Below are positions 1-7,473 of a DNA stretch of 64,000 nt, in pieces (position 1 is the first letter of the stretch; each line of letters starts with the position of its first letter). The DNA is from Agromyces lapidis (GTDB taxonomy: Bacteria > Actinomycetota > Actinomycetes > Actinomycetales > Microbacteriaceae), in assembly GCF_009749405.1 (NCBI RefSeq), contig NZ_WBIQ01000009.1, forward strand, positions 1 to 64,000. The letters are read 5' to 3'. The position numbers were made by a program, and so were the translations under genes. The notes below the pieces were generated by a model. That model saw only the letters and a program-made list of their open reading frames with translations. It was not told the origin of the DNA and made no database searches.

Positions 1-696
1 GTGTTGATCGCGACCGGCGTCAACGCCGACGGCCGACGTGAGGTGCTCGGGCTGCGCGTGGCGACCAGTGAGACCGGCCCGGCGTGGAACACGTTCTTCG
101 CCGACCTCGTCGCCCGCGGCCTGTCCGGTGTCCGGCTCGTGACCAGTGATGCGCATGCCGGGCTGGTCGAGGCGATCGCGGCGAACCTGCCCGGCGCAAC
201 CTGGCAGCGCTGCAGAACGCACTACGCAGCGAACCTGATGAGCGCGACGCCGAAGAGCATGTGGCCGGCCGTGAAAGCGATGCTGCACTCGGTCTACGAC
301 CAACCCAACGCCCAAGCGGTGCACGCCCAGTTCGACCGGCTCCTGGACTACGTCGACGGCAAACTGCCTGACGCGTTCGAGCACCTCGACGCAGCACGGG
401 CCGACATCCTCGCGTTCACCGGGTTCCCCGAAGGGCTCTGGGCGCAGATATGGTCCAACAACCCGAACGAGCGCCTCAACCGTGAGATCCGCCGCCGCAC
501 CGACAGCGTCGGGATCTTCCCCAACCGCGACGCGATCATCCGCCTCGTCGGCGCCGTCCTGGCCGAGCAGACCGATGAATGGGCCGAAGGCCGCCGCTAC
601 CTCGGGCTCGACATCCTCGCCAGAAGCCGCCTCACCCTCGTCCCCGACACCCGAAACGAGGTAAGCACCGACACCGTCCTCGAACTCAGCGCCTAA
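1..696 (+). CDS. IS256-family transposase, C-terminal part (5' end outside window)
   Basis: DDE transposase of the IS256 (mutator-like) family, which cuts and pastes its own element. The 231 visible residues cover the second half of the catalytic core. A catalytic Asp sits in VTSDAHAGL (about residue 50), the family's Cys/His motif in WQRCRTH (about 69-74), and the catalytic Glu in NNPNERLNRE followed by an arginine run (about 153-166). The reading frame is open at the left edge, so the GTG at base 1 is not a real start; family members are about 400 residues. The stop is TAA at 694-696. No frameshift is seen in the visible part, so the gene may be intact. Confidence 0.93.
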   Translation: MLIATGVNADGRREVLGLRVATSETGPAWNTFFADLVARGLSGVRLVTSDAHAGLVEAIAANLPGATWQRCRTHYAANLMSATPKSMWPAVKAMLHSVYDQPNAQAVHAQFDRLLDYVDGKLPDAFEHLDAARADILAFTGFPEGLWAQIWSNNPNERLNREIRRRTDSVGIFPNRDAIIRLVGAVLAEQTDEWAEGRRYLGLDILARSRLTLVPDTRNEVSTDTVLELSA

Positions 697-745
697 CCCA
701 TCAGAACGAAGGACACCGCGCTACACCACCACCAGGGACTTGACC
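1..745 (+). mobile_element. IS256-family insertion sequence, right-hand part
   Basis: The window opens inside an insertion sequence. It holds the 3' part of an IS256-type transposase gene and, beyond its stop, a short tail ending near ACAGGG/ACTTGACC-like sequence at about 721-745. That tail resembles the right terminal inverted repeat of actinobacterial IS256 elements. The left end lies outside the window, so neither the full length, nor the partner repeat, nor a target duplication can be checked. The exact outer boundary (about 745) is inferred from the point where the neighbouring reading frame stops looking like protein. Confidence 0.75.
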
Positions 746-1140
746 GGAAGGGAGCTTCGCAACAGAAATCGTCGGCGCAGTCCGTTCAGCTCAGCGAGGA
801 CAGTCGAACGCTGTACCCAAAGTTCACGGTGGTGGGAATGATCGTTCCATGCGAGCAAGACCGCGATGACCGCGGAAGTGAGCGTCGTTGCGACGGCCAA
901 GACGCCGCTCGTCACGTCATCGGATAGAACTGCACTTACTGCGCCGAGCACCGCGACGCCTCCGGTCAACACCGCTACCGCAATCGTGACACGCGAGGCT
1001 CGACGCTTGGCAGTCCTTCGTGCCTTCTTGTATTGGGCCTCGTATCCCGCCAGATAGTGTTCGACTAGCTCAGTCGGGGTGGAACCCCCCGGAGGCAGCG
1101 GGACGGAATCGATCCCACTCGGTTCCGATGCTCTGACCAT
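721..1140 (-). pseudogene. SLATT/DUF4231-like two-helix membrane protein, 3' end replaced by IS sequence
   Basis: Small membrane protein with an N-terminal soluble part, a basic stretch (about 37-50), two hydrophobic helices (about 51-72 and 77-97) and a short amphipathic C-terminal helix carrying W, R and AELNGLRRR. This layout resembles SLATT-fold proteins, known as candidate pore-forming effectors in nucleotide-signalling conflict systems. The last seven residues (VKSLVVV) and the stop are encoded by the end of the adjoining IS256 element, so the natural C-terminus is lost. The start at 1140 is chosen for an AAGGGA run 8 bases upstream; longer starts reach 1194. No nucleotide cyclase or sensor partner is visible. 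The SLATT assignment is by fold pattern only. Confidence 0.55.
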
Positions 1141-1422
1141 CGCGTCATTCCCTTCTTGATCCGTGCGCCCAGACATACCTGTCACGCTGGCCACTTACGG
1201 GCGGAGAGTCCCCGGCAATCTTGGCACCCAAGTTGTCCCGGGCGATCCGCTTTTCGTCCAACATCGGGTGCTTCGACCATCACCGCCGGAGGTACCGCCA
1301 CCAGATCGTTACGTCGAACGTCAGCCTGGTCCCGACAGCTCGCTTCCGCTCGTCAGCATACGTAAGAGGAAATGGCCCATGCTCTGGGCTCCTCAATGCG
1401 CCGTCGATGCACCCCGTCCACC
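1141..1422. other. Intergenic stretch with no supported gene
   Basis: About 280 bases between the truncated SLATT-like gene and the duplicated ACT segment. Reading frames of up to 88 codons exist here on the + strand, but they overlap each other in several frames, lack a good ribosome binding site, and read as proline/arginine-rich composition noise. I see no promoter box, hairpin or repeat that I would defend. Confidence 0.5.
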
Positions 1423-1858
1423 GGCGTAGACCTGAGGCATCCCCGAGAAGTGAGGTGCCGTCATGGCCAAGGATCTCTTGATCACCCTCGAAGACCAGCC
1501 CGGCGAGGGGGCTCGACTCGGCGAGGCGCTCGGCAACGCGGGCGTCAACATCGAGGGTCTCTGCGCGATCATGGAGGGCGGTCGGGGCGCCGCCCACGTG
1601 CTCGTCGACGACGTCGCGGGCGCCAGGGCGGCGCTCGAGGGCGTCGGCATCACCGTCGATGCCGAGACCGACGTCATCGTCAGCCCGGCGCTGCCCGAGC
1701 CCGACCTCGACACACCGGGCGTGTTCGGCGGAATGGCTCGAGCCCTCGCCGAAGCCGGCATCAACATCTCGCTCGTCTACGTCGCCTCCCTAAACCGGAT
1801 CGTGCTCGCGACGAGCGACAACCAGCGGGCCACGCAACTGCTGCCGTCGATGATGCAG
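1423..1858 (+). repeat. Duplicated ACT segment, copy 1
   Basis: This segment is nearly identical to 16994-17427. Homology begins at GGCGTAGACCTGA in the leader, runs through the Shine-Dalgarno and the whole ACT gene, and stops at the last codon. The leader differs by a 2-base indel; the coding part has the same length in both copies and only scattered substitutions. Confidence 0.9.
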
Positions 1859-1924
1859 TCCCCGCTACTGAGAGCGATACCGATCGCCCTCGCAGACTCA
1901 GTCAGCCCGGCTGGGCACGCTTGA
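1463..1924 (+). CDS. ACT-domain protein, copy 1, with read-through C-terminal extension
   Basis: Small ligand-binding regulatory protein of ACT type: DLLITLEDQPGE starts the first beta-alpha-beta unit, and a second similar unit follows around GVFGGMARALAEAGINI. Residues 1-131 are almost identical to the paralog at 17032-17427. Copy 2 ends with TAG right after SMM; here the same codon is CAG, so translation continues for 22 more residues to a TGA at 1922-1924. The extension overlaps the 3' end of the opposite-strand gene at 1898. GAGG sits 7 bases before the ATG. The ligand is unknown. The extension looks accidental and may destabilise this copy. Confidence 0.8.
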   Translation: MAKDLLITLEDQPGEGARLGEALGNAGVNIEGLCAIMEGGRGAAHVLVDDVAGARAALEGVGITVDAETDVIVSPALPEPDLDTPGVFGGMARALAEAGINISLVYVASLNRIVLATSDNQRATQLLPSMMQSPLLRAIPIALADSVSPAGHA

Positions 1925-2563
1925 CGCGTCCCGCAATGCTTCGACATAACGGGCGATGATCTCCGGCCGCTCTTCGCCGAAGTATCGGGTCGGCATTGTC
2001 AGCGGCCGGAACGAGACGCGGATGGGCCGACTTTCAGATGTGATCAGGAGGTCGACCGACTGCGCCGTGCCGAGTGGATACTCGATCGTGCCGAGCTCGA
2101 CGCCTTCGATAGCCGAACGAGGGATGGCCACGGCAGTCGAAAAGGCCCAACCCGAGAGGACGCGAATGCCGCTCGTGTCGGCGACGAGCAGACCATAGCC
2201 CTGGTTCGGCACATACGGTGCACGATGCCCAACAGCCTCGCCGGCCGCATCGAGTTGGTCCCGCAAACGAGCCGGCACGACGAACGGCATCACTGCTGCA
2301 GCCGGTGCGACTCGCTCAGCCGCACGAACTCGCGCCGCATGCTGCAACTCGAACCACATCAAGACCGCCGCCACGACGAACGTGAGGAAGCCCACCAGGC
2401 CGAGCGGCCAACCGCCTTCCCCCAGCGCGACAACGGCACCCGCCGCGATGACGCCGATGACGGCGGCGCCCACCCAGCCCGTCCACCACCATCCGCCACG
2501 CAGATACCTCGCGTGCGCGTCGATCTCCCTGACGGCGGCGTCACGCTTCGGGTCGGGTGTCAC
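1898..2563 (-). CDS. Membrane protein with N-terminal TM pair and PH-like domain
   Basis: A 221-residue protein of unknown function. Residues about 29-48 and 52-71 form two transmembrane helices after a charged N-terminus. The remaining 140 residues are beta-rich and lack catalytic motifs, in the manner of bacterial PH-like domains fused to a TM hairpin (YcxB/DUF3093-like layout). It is probably anchored in the cytoplasmic membrane with the domain inside. Its last codons overlap antisense with the read-through tail of ACT copy 1. Nothing in the context suggests a partner. The domain call is an inference from layout. Confidence 0.65.
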   Translation of the reverse strand: MTPDPKRDAAVREIDAHARYLRGGWWWTGWVGAAVIGVIAAGAVVALGEGGWPLGLVGFLTFVVAAVLMWFELQHAARVRAAERVAPAAAVMPFVVPARLRDQLDAAGEAVGHRAPYVPNQGYGLLVADTSGIRVLSGWAFSTAVAIPRSAIEGVELGTIEYPLGTAQSVDLLITSESRPIRVSFRPLTMPTRYFGEERPEIIARYVEALRDASSVPSRAD

Positions 2564-2692
2564 GCGATCACACTAATGCGGAGCCGATGTACTGAGGAAT
2601 CTCCGCCGATTGGTGCGCTGGTCCCGCAGGCCGATTCAACGATTCCGCCGAAGGATTTCTGCACGGCGAGCACCCAAGCATTCGGCTCATCG

Positions 2693-3520
2693 TCAGACCT
2701 CGACGGCGACCCCGTCCACCAGCCACACCGCCCGGTCGTGCACTGACGCCGCCGACGCATCGAGTGCGTCGCGCAACCCCTGCTCGCCGTCGACGAAGTG
2801 CGACCAGCCGTCGTAGTGCGCGAACGTCGCGACGCGGGGAGCCGCGAGGCCGACGAGCTCCACGGCGTCGCGACCTCTCATCGTGTAGCGCAGCGGCCCG
2901 GTGACACCGAAGCGCACACCGCCCACGTTGGCGAGCATGACGTCGATCGAGAGCTCATCGGCGACGCGACGCAGCGGGCCGAAGAGCACCGTGTCGCCCG
3001 TGATCCAGATCGCGACCCGGTCTTCGCCCTGCCTGCGCACGGCGAACCCGATGACGTCGCCGACGATGGGGTGTGTCAGCGGCGGCCCGTGCCGGCACGG
3101 CGTCGCCGTGATCACGAGCGTTGGCAGCCCGGGGCGGGTGCCCGACAGCGTGACCGACTCCCCCGCCTCGAGCCCGTGCAGCCGATCGGCGGGCACCGCG
3201 CGCCCGGAGGCCGAGCCGCCGGGCCCGCCCGCCCCGAGTCGGCCGGCACCGCTCGCCGTGGTGACGACGGCGCCGACCGAGGGTAGCATCGCGCGGCCTG
3301 CGTCGTCGAGGTTGTCGGCATGATGGTCGTGGCTGACGAGGGCGACGTCGATCGGCCCGAGCTCGTCGACGCCGATCGCCGGGCCGGCCATCTTCGTCGA
3401 ACCGGTGCCCCAGCCGAACGAGTAGTGCCGGCCGGCCGGGTCGAACGTGGGATCGACGAGCAGGCGCCAGCCGTCGAGCTCGACCAGCACGGTCGGGCCG
3501 CCGATGCGCGTCAGCTTCAT
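2693..3520 (-). CDS. MBL-fold metal-dependent hydrolase (UlaG/NAPE-PLD-like)
   Basis: A 275-residue metallo-beta-lactamase-fold hydrolase, probably cytoplasmic, substrate unknown. The N-terminus has the usual strand-turn IGGPTVLVEL and LLVDPTF. The metal site is SHDHHADNLD (about 63-72), with a further ligand region at WITGDTVLF and a late His in TFAHYDG. This SHDxHADNLD variant is common in actinobacterial members of the family. Length is normal for the single-domain type. It stands alone on the minus strand with no clear operon partner. Confidence 0.85.
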   Translation of the reverse strand: MKLTRIGGPTVLVELDGWRLLVDPTFDPAGRHYSFGWGTGSTKMAGPAIGVDELGPIDVALVSHDHHADNLDDAGRAMLPSVGAVVTTASGAGRLGAGGPGGSASGRAVPADRLHGLEAGESVTLSGTRPGLPTLVITATPCRHGPPLTHPIVGDVIGFAVRRQGEDRVAIWITGDTVLFGPLRRVADELSIDVMLANVGGVRFGVTGPLRYTMRGRDAVELVGLAAPRVATFAHYDGWSHFVDGEQGLRDALDASAASVHDRAVWLVDGVAVEV

Positions 3521-3717
3521 GCAGCCAATTCCTTCATGCCACCGAATCCCCTCGGGTCCCTCATGCCGCGAAGTCCCTCATTGCGCGGACTCTACCGCCG
3601 GCTCCGCGCCCGCCGCCACGATCGACCCGGTCGAACCGGCGTGGGCGAGCGCCCACTCGAGCGCGTGGTCGGCGACCCCTCCCCACCGGGCCCCGCGCAG
3701 ATCCGCCGTGGTGCCGC

Positions 3718-3969
3718 GTGGTCGTGGTGCCGTGGCCGGTGTGGGCGCAGTTCGCGCTCGCGCAGCTGACCGAGTGGACCATGAAGGTGCCGCTCGTCGC
3801 GAAAGCCCAGGTGCGCATGCTCGCCGAGGGCGTGACCGATGCCGCGCCGCCCGCGGCATCCGTGCCCGACGATCTGCGACCGCGGCGCAAGTTCACGGCC
3901 GAGCAGATTCGCGAGAGCCTGCCCGAGGCTGGCGGGTTCGGGTGGAAGGATCTGCGGGTCAGTCGCTGA
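3718..3969 (+). pseudogene. NAD(P)-dependent epimerase/dehydratase, C-terminal remnant
   Basis: An 83-codon frame that reads like the C-terminal end of an NDUFA9-type sugar-nucleotide epimerase/dehydratase: a PWPVWAQFALAQ helix, KVPLVAKAQVRML, and the closing FTAEQIRESLPE ... GWKDLRVSR. The N-terminal Rossmann part is missing. The 150-200 bases upstream stay open but no longer resemble the family. It therefore looks like the stump of a deleted gene rather than a small gene. The GTG at 3718 has no good ribosome binding site. Confidence 0.5.
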
Positions 3970-3975
3970 GCGCCG

Positions 3976-4419
3976 TCAGCGCGGCTCGTGAACCCTCGCC
4001 AGAATCTCCAGGCTCTCCAAGAGTCGCTCGCGTTGTGCATCGCTCAACGGTGACAACAGTGCCGCCTGGGTCTCATCGATCGCGGCATCCAACTGATCGA
4101 GCGTACGTCTTCCGGCCCGCGTGATGGCGATCACCATGCGGCGTCGATCGTCGCTGCTCGGCCGTCGAGTGAGATCTCCGGCCGCCTCGAGATCACGAAC
4201 GGTCTGGGTGACGTCACTCGGATCGAGGCCGGCATGGCGGCCGATCGCTGCCTGATGGAGTTCACCGAAGTGGTCGAGCGCCGCGAGCACGCGGAAGTCG
4301 TAGCCGCGTCTGCCACGTTCGGCGAACGCTGCCGCGAGCAACTGGTGCGAACGTTGCGTGACCATCGAGAGCCGCCATGTGGCGCGATGCGCGAAGCGAG
4401 GAGCGAGTTCGTCGGCCAT
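3976..4419 (-). CDS. MarR-family transcriptional regulator
   Basis: A 147-residue winged-helix regulator of MarR type. The recognition region is AAIGRHAGLDPSDVTQTVRDLEAAGDLTR (residues 57-85), followed by the wing SSDDRRRMVIAIT, where the D-x-R-R-x signature is intact. It is transcribed away from the haloalkane dehalogenase gene at 4504. The shared 84-bp gap carries CGTTGG/CCAACG inverted repeats that suit a dimeric MarR protein. The likely role is substrate-responsive repression of the dehalogenase and of itself. The start at 4419 is fixed by alignment of the N-terminal helix; longer frames are antisense noise. Confidence 0.9.
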   Translation of the reverse strand: MADELAPRFAHRATWRLSMVTQRSHQLLAAAFAERGRRGYDFRVLAALDHFGELHQAAIGRHAGLDPSDVTQTVRDLEAAGDLTRRPSSDDRRRMVIAITRAGRRTLDQLDAAIDETQAALLSPLSDAQRERLLESLEILARVHEPR

Positions 4420-4437
4420 GGCCTCACCGTAGCAGTT

Positions 4438-4486
4438 CGTTGACGCGGCCAACGTTTTTGAATATCGTTGGCGGCGCCAACGATAT
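4438..4486. promoter_or_regulatory. Probable MarR operator array in the marR/dehalogenase divergent promoter
   Basis: A perfect inverted repeat of 11-bp arms (ATATCGTTGGC, 3-bp gap, GCCAACGATAT) lies at 4462-4486, directly before the dehalogenase Shine-Dalgarno. Further half-sites CGTTG (4438-4442) and CCAACG (4449-4454) lie next to it. The sites would cover the promoters of both divergent genes. The operator role is inferred from position and symmetry. Confidence 0.75.
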
Positions 4487-4503
4487 ACGCCCAAGGAGAT
4501 GCA

Positions 4504-5361
4504 ATGCCATCGATCCCAGTACTCGACTCCACCATGCACTTCGAAGAGAGCGGCGAGGGCACGACGTTCGTGTTCCTCCACGGCAACCCCGGTTCCTCTC
4601 ACCAATGGCGGAACGTCATCGATCGCGTCGGCGACGGGCATCTGCTCGCACCCGACCTCATCGGCATGGGGCGATCCGGCAAGCCAGACCTCGACTACCG
4701 ATTCGCCGACCACGCGCGCTACCTCGACGAGTGGTTCGACGCCGTCGGCATCGAACGAGCGGTGCTCGTCGGCCACGATTGGGGCGGCGCGCTCGGGTTC
4801 GACTGGGCCACGCGGCATCCCGAGCGGGTACTCGGCGTCGCGTTCTTCGAGAGCATCGTGAAACCCATGGACTGGAGCGATCTCTCGCCGCAGGCGCGAG
4901 CCCGCTCCGAGTCGGTGCGCACACCGGGCGTCGGCGAGGAGCGCGTGCTGAGCACCGACGCCTTCATCCGTCAGGCCTTCACCGGTGGCGTGCTGGCGCC
5001 GGTCGAGGGTGCCGAGCTCGACGCATACCTGGCACCCTTCCCCACCCCCGAAAGCCGCATTCCCGTGCTCGCGTGGGCACGGCAAATGCCACTCGGCGGC
5101 GAACCGGCCGAACTCGTCGAGCGCATCGAGGCCTACGACCGGTGGCTCGCAACGAGCACCTCGGTGCCGAAGCTGCTGCTGACCTTCTCAGGCTCGCCGA
5201 CCCTGCTCATCGACACTGCGATGACCGAGTGGTGCGCGGCCGCGATCGCCTCGCTCGAGATCGCCGACGGGGGGCGCGCCGGCCACCACGCACAGGAGGA
5301 CCAGCCGGATGCGATCGCGGCCGCGATCGGGCAGTGGGCCGATCGGCACCGGCTGCGCTGA
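4504..5361 (+). CDS. Haloalkane dehalogenase-like alpha/beta hydrolase
   Basis: Predicted hydrolase of the haloalkane dehalogenase family (HLD-II type), which replaces a halogen by hydroxyl on haloalkanes in the cytoplasm. Family hallmarks visible: HGNPGSS (26-32) with the halide-binding Asn28, nucleophile Asp92 in HDWGG with halide-binding Trp93 next to it, acid Glu116 in AFFESIVKP, and base His261 in GHHAQEDQPD. At 285 residues it is close to family length. AAGGAG precedes the ATG by 5 bases. It is divergent from a MarR gene with a strong operator between, suggesting substrate-induced expression. Some family members act on other esters, so the substrate is uncertain. Confidence 0.85.
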   Translation: MPSIPVLDSTMHFEESGEGTTFVFLHGNPGSSHQWRNVIDRVGDGHLLAPDLIGMGRSGKPDLDYRFADHARYLDEWFDAVGIERAVLVGHDWGGALGFDWATRHPERVLGVAFFESIVKPMDWSDLSPQARARSESVRTPGVGEERVLSTDAFIRQAFTGGVLAPVEGAELDAYLAPFPTPESRIPVLAWARQMPLGGEPAELVERIEAYDRWLATSTSVPKLLLTFSGSPTLLIDTAMTEWCAAAIASLEIADGGRAGHHAQEDQPDAIAAAIGQWADRHRLR

Positions 5362-5560
5362 CGCGACACTCCCTTCCCGATCGACGACGCCGAGCAGCTC
5401 ATGCCGTCGAAAGCGGTGCGGCGCGACATCCGTTCTCGGACGCCGGAAGGACCTGCGCATCAGCGGCTGAGGGCGCTCGATGCCGAGAACGAGGTCATGG
5501 TCAGTCCCGCAGCGCCCGCCCACCCGCCGACCGCACAGCCTCGCCTCGTAGGCTGAGAGC

Positions 5561-6151
5561 GTGCCCCGTCTTCACGCAGAACCCGATCGCTCCAAGTGGG
5601 TGCCCGTCACCGACTCTCTCGGTTTCCGCGGTCGCCGCGCCCGCAAGCAGGCGATCGGCATGCTGCTGTCGCAGGCCAAGGGTCCGGATGCCACGGGGTC
5701 GAAGCGCGGCGGCGGTTTCAGTGCTTGGGCGATGAGTCAGGCCGTGCCGTTCCTGATGCGCAAGGCAGCGGGGCGTGTGCTCGTGTGGGTCTGGAAGGCC
5801 GAGCCCGATCTGCTCGTCGTGATGGCCCAGGTGCAGGCGGCGACACCCGAGATCCGCATCGCGCGAGCCTCGATGCCGATCGAGTACGACGACACCGAGG
5901 AGTTCCGTGGCACCTACCTCGGCGTGGGCGAGAAGCTCGTCATGCCGCTGCCGTCGGGTGGCCGCCCGCCGTTCGCCACGTACACCTGGGATCTCGGCAC
6001 GCACCTCGTGACCGTCACGGCCGTGTGCAGCGACCGCGAACGATTCGGCACCGTCGTCGGTGCGGTCGACGAGCTCGCACGAGGCATCCGCATCGTCGAC
6101 GACCTCACCGTCGGCGAATCGGCGCCCGTGCTGCGCATCGACCCCGCCTGA
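5561..6151 (+). CDS. Conserved hypothetical protein
   Basis: A 196-residue protein that I do not recognise. It starts with GTG and has a basic N-terminus (RRARKQ around 26-31), a hydrophobic but not clearly transmembrane stretch (AVPFLMRKAAGRVLVWVW, about 61-78), and then a mixed alpha/beta part ending in regular strands (TYTWDLGTHLVTVTAVC). No catalytic motif is seen. Codon use and GC3 pattern fit a real gene. It stands alone between the dehalogenase and the AraC gene. Confidence 0.6.
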   Translation: MPRLHAEPDRSKWVPVTDSLGFRGRRARKQAIGMLLSQAKGPDATGSKRGGGFSAWAMSQAVPFLMRKAAGRVLVWVWKAEPDLLVVMAQVQAATPEIRIARASMPIEYDDTEEFRGTYLGVGEKLVMPLPSGGRPPFATYTWDLGTHLVTVTAVCSDRERFGTVVGAVDELARGIRIVDDLTVGESAPVLRIDPA

Positions 6152-6306
6152 ATCGCGTCGATGTCAGGTGCTCCGCCGCGGATCGCAGCGGAGCAGTATC
6201 GCGACGCGACCTCGCTCACAGCCGAACCCGCGGGGCGATGCAGTGCACGAGCACGGCGACGAAGCCGCCGACATCCGGACCGGCGAACTCGATGCGCCCC
6301 GGGGAC

Positions 6307-7338
6307 TCAGCCGGCGTGACCCGCCCGCACCGCGGTCGGACGCTGAGTCGCTGCGGCCGAGTGCCGCACCGAACCCGGCGTCGTGCCGTGGTACCGCTTG
6401 AAGGCCCGACTGAACGCGGCCTCCGACGAGTAGCCGACCCGGCTCGAGATCACGGCGATCGGATCGATCGTGTGCACGAGTTCGGCGTGCGCCTGCTCGA
6501 GTCGCCACCCGGCGAGGTAGCGCATCGGCGGCTCGCCGACGAGCGTCGTGAACCGCTCGGCGAATGCCGACCGCGACATGTTCGACTGCCTGGCCAGCTC
6601 GACGAGCGACCAGTCCTCGTCGGGTCGAGCATGCATGCGCGCGAGCGCGTGACCGATCTGTCGGTCGCGCAGCCCGGCGAGCCACCCGGTCGCGTCGTGG
6701 TCGGCGTTGCGCAGCCACCATCGCAGCACCTGAATGACGAGCACGTCGGCGAGCCTGGTCATCACCGCCTCGCCGCCGGGCTCGATGACCTCGGCTTCAC
6801 GCGCCAACAGCCGCAGCACCGCCTGGAAGGCGCCCGCCTCGCCGTCATCCCACGCGTCGACGCGAATGAGGTCGGGAAGCTCGGCGATCAAGCGCGCGGC
6901 GAGCGGGGCATCCACCCGAAGCGCCGCATAGGCGACCTGCGCCCGCTCGCCGCCACCGCCGAAACGCATGTGCTCGTACGTTTCGCTCAGCTGCTCGACG
7001 GGGATCTCGAAGAGCGGCGTCGACGCGGCATCGGCTTCGCTCAGCATTCGGTGCGGAAGTCCGCGTGTGATGAGCGCTGCGCTGCCGGCCTCGAGCAGGT
7101 GCCGCTCGTCGCCGATCTCGAGCACGCACCTGCCGGCCAAGACGACGGGCAACGTCATGTAGCCGTCGAGGCGTGGGAACTCGACGCCCCACGGGGCGGA
7201 GAGCTCGGCGCGGCAGTAGAGCGCGCCGGTGAACCGGAGCAGGTGCAGACCGTCGCCGAGTGGTTCGCCGGCGCCGGCGGCGCCGGCGTTCACGGCTGCT
7301 GCGGGTGCGCCTTCCCTCGTGCTGCGCGGATTGACCAT
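6307..7338 (-). CDS. AraC-family transcriptional regulator (cupin_6 N-terminal domain)
   Basis: A 343-residue regulator. The N-terminal 190 residues look like the AraC-binding-like cupin: strands around LDGYMTLPVVLAGR, then ALITRGLPHRML. The C-terminal 110 residues carry two helix-turn-helix motifs, SLVELARQSNMSRSAFAERF and IAVISSRVGYSSEAAFSRAF, ending in the typical YHGTTPGSVR. It is divergent from the NmrA-type reductase at 7474 and probably controls it. The start at 7338 is the first ATG that gives a normal family length; the frame stays open much further upstream only because it is antisense to the reductase gene. Confidence 0.9.
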   Translation of the reverse strand: MVNPRSTREGAPAAAVNAGAAGAGEPLGDGLHLLRFTGALYCRAELSAPWGVEFPRLDGYMTLPVVLAGRCVLEIGDERHLLEAGSAALITRGLPHRMLSEADAASTPLFEIPVEQLSETYEHMRFGGGGERAQVAYAALRVDAPLAARLIAELPDLIRVDAWDDGEAGAFQAVLRLLAREAEVIEPGGEAVMTRLADVLVIQVLRWWLRNADHDATGWLAGLRDRQIGHALARMHARPDEDWSLVELARQSNMSRSAFAERFTTLVGEPPMRYLAGWRLEQAHAELVHTIDPIAVISSRVGYSSEAAFSRAFKRYHGTTPGSVRHSAAATQRPTAVRAGHAG

Positions 7339-7473
7339 GCGTCCACGCTGGCATGCCGAGGTCCCAGAAGTCCGAGTCCCTGGACGATCGGCATAGAAAT
7401 GCGTACCCACAGCCATTGTTCGTCTCATTGGATGCCGCGAGGGTGGACGCACACCGACCGAAAGGACACCACC

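Noticed and set aside
1163-1429. 88-codon plus-strand frame before ACT copy 1
   Set aside because: Low-complexity Pro/Arg composition, overlapping frames and no ribosome binding site; part of it lies in the duplicated leader.
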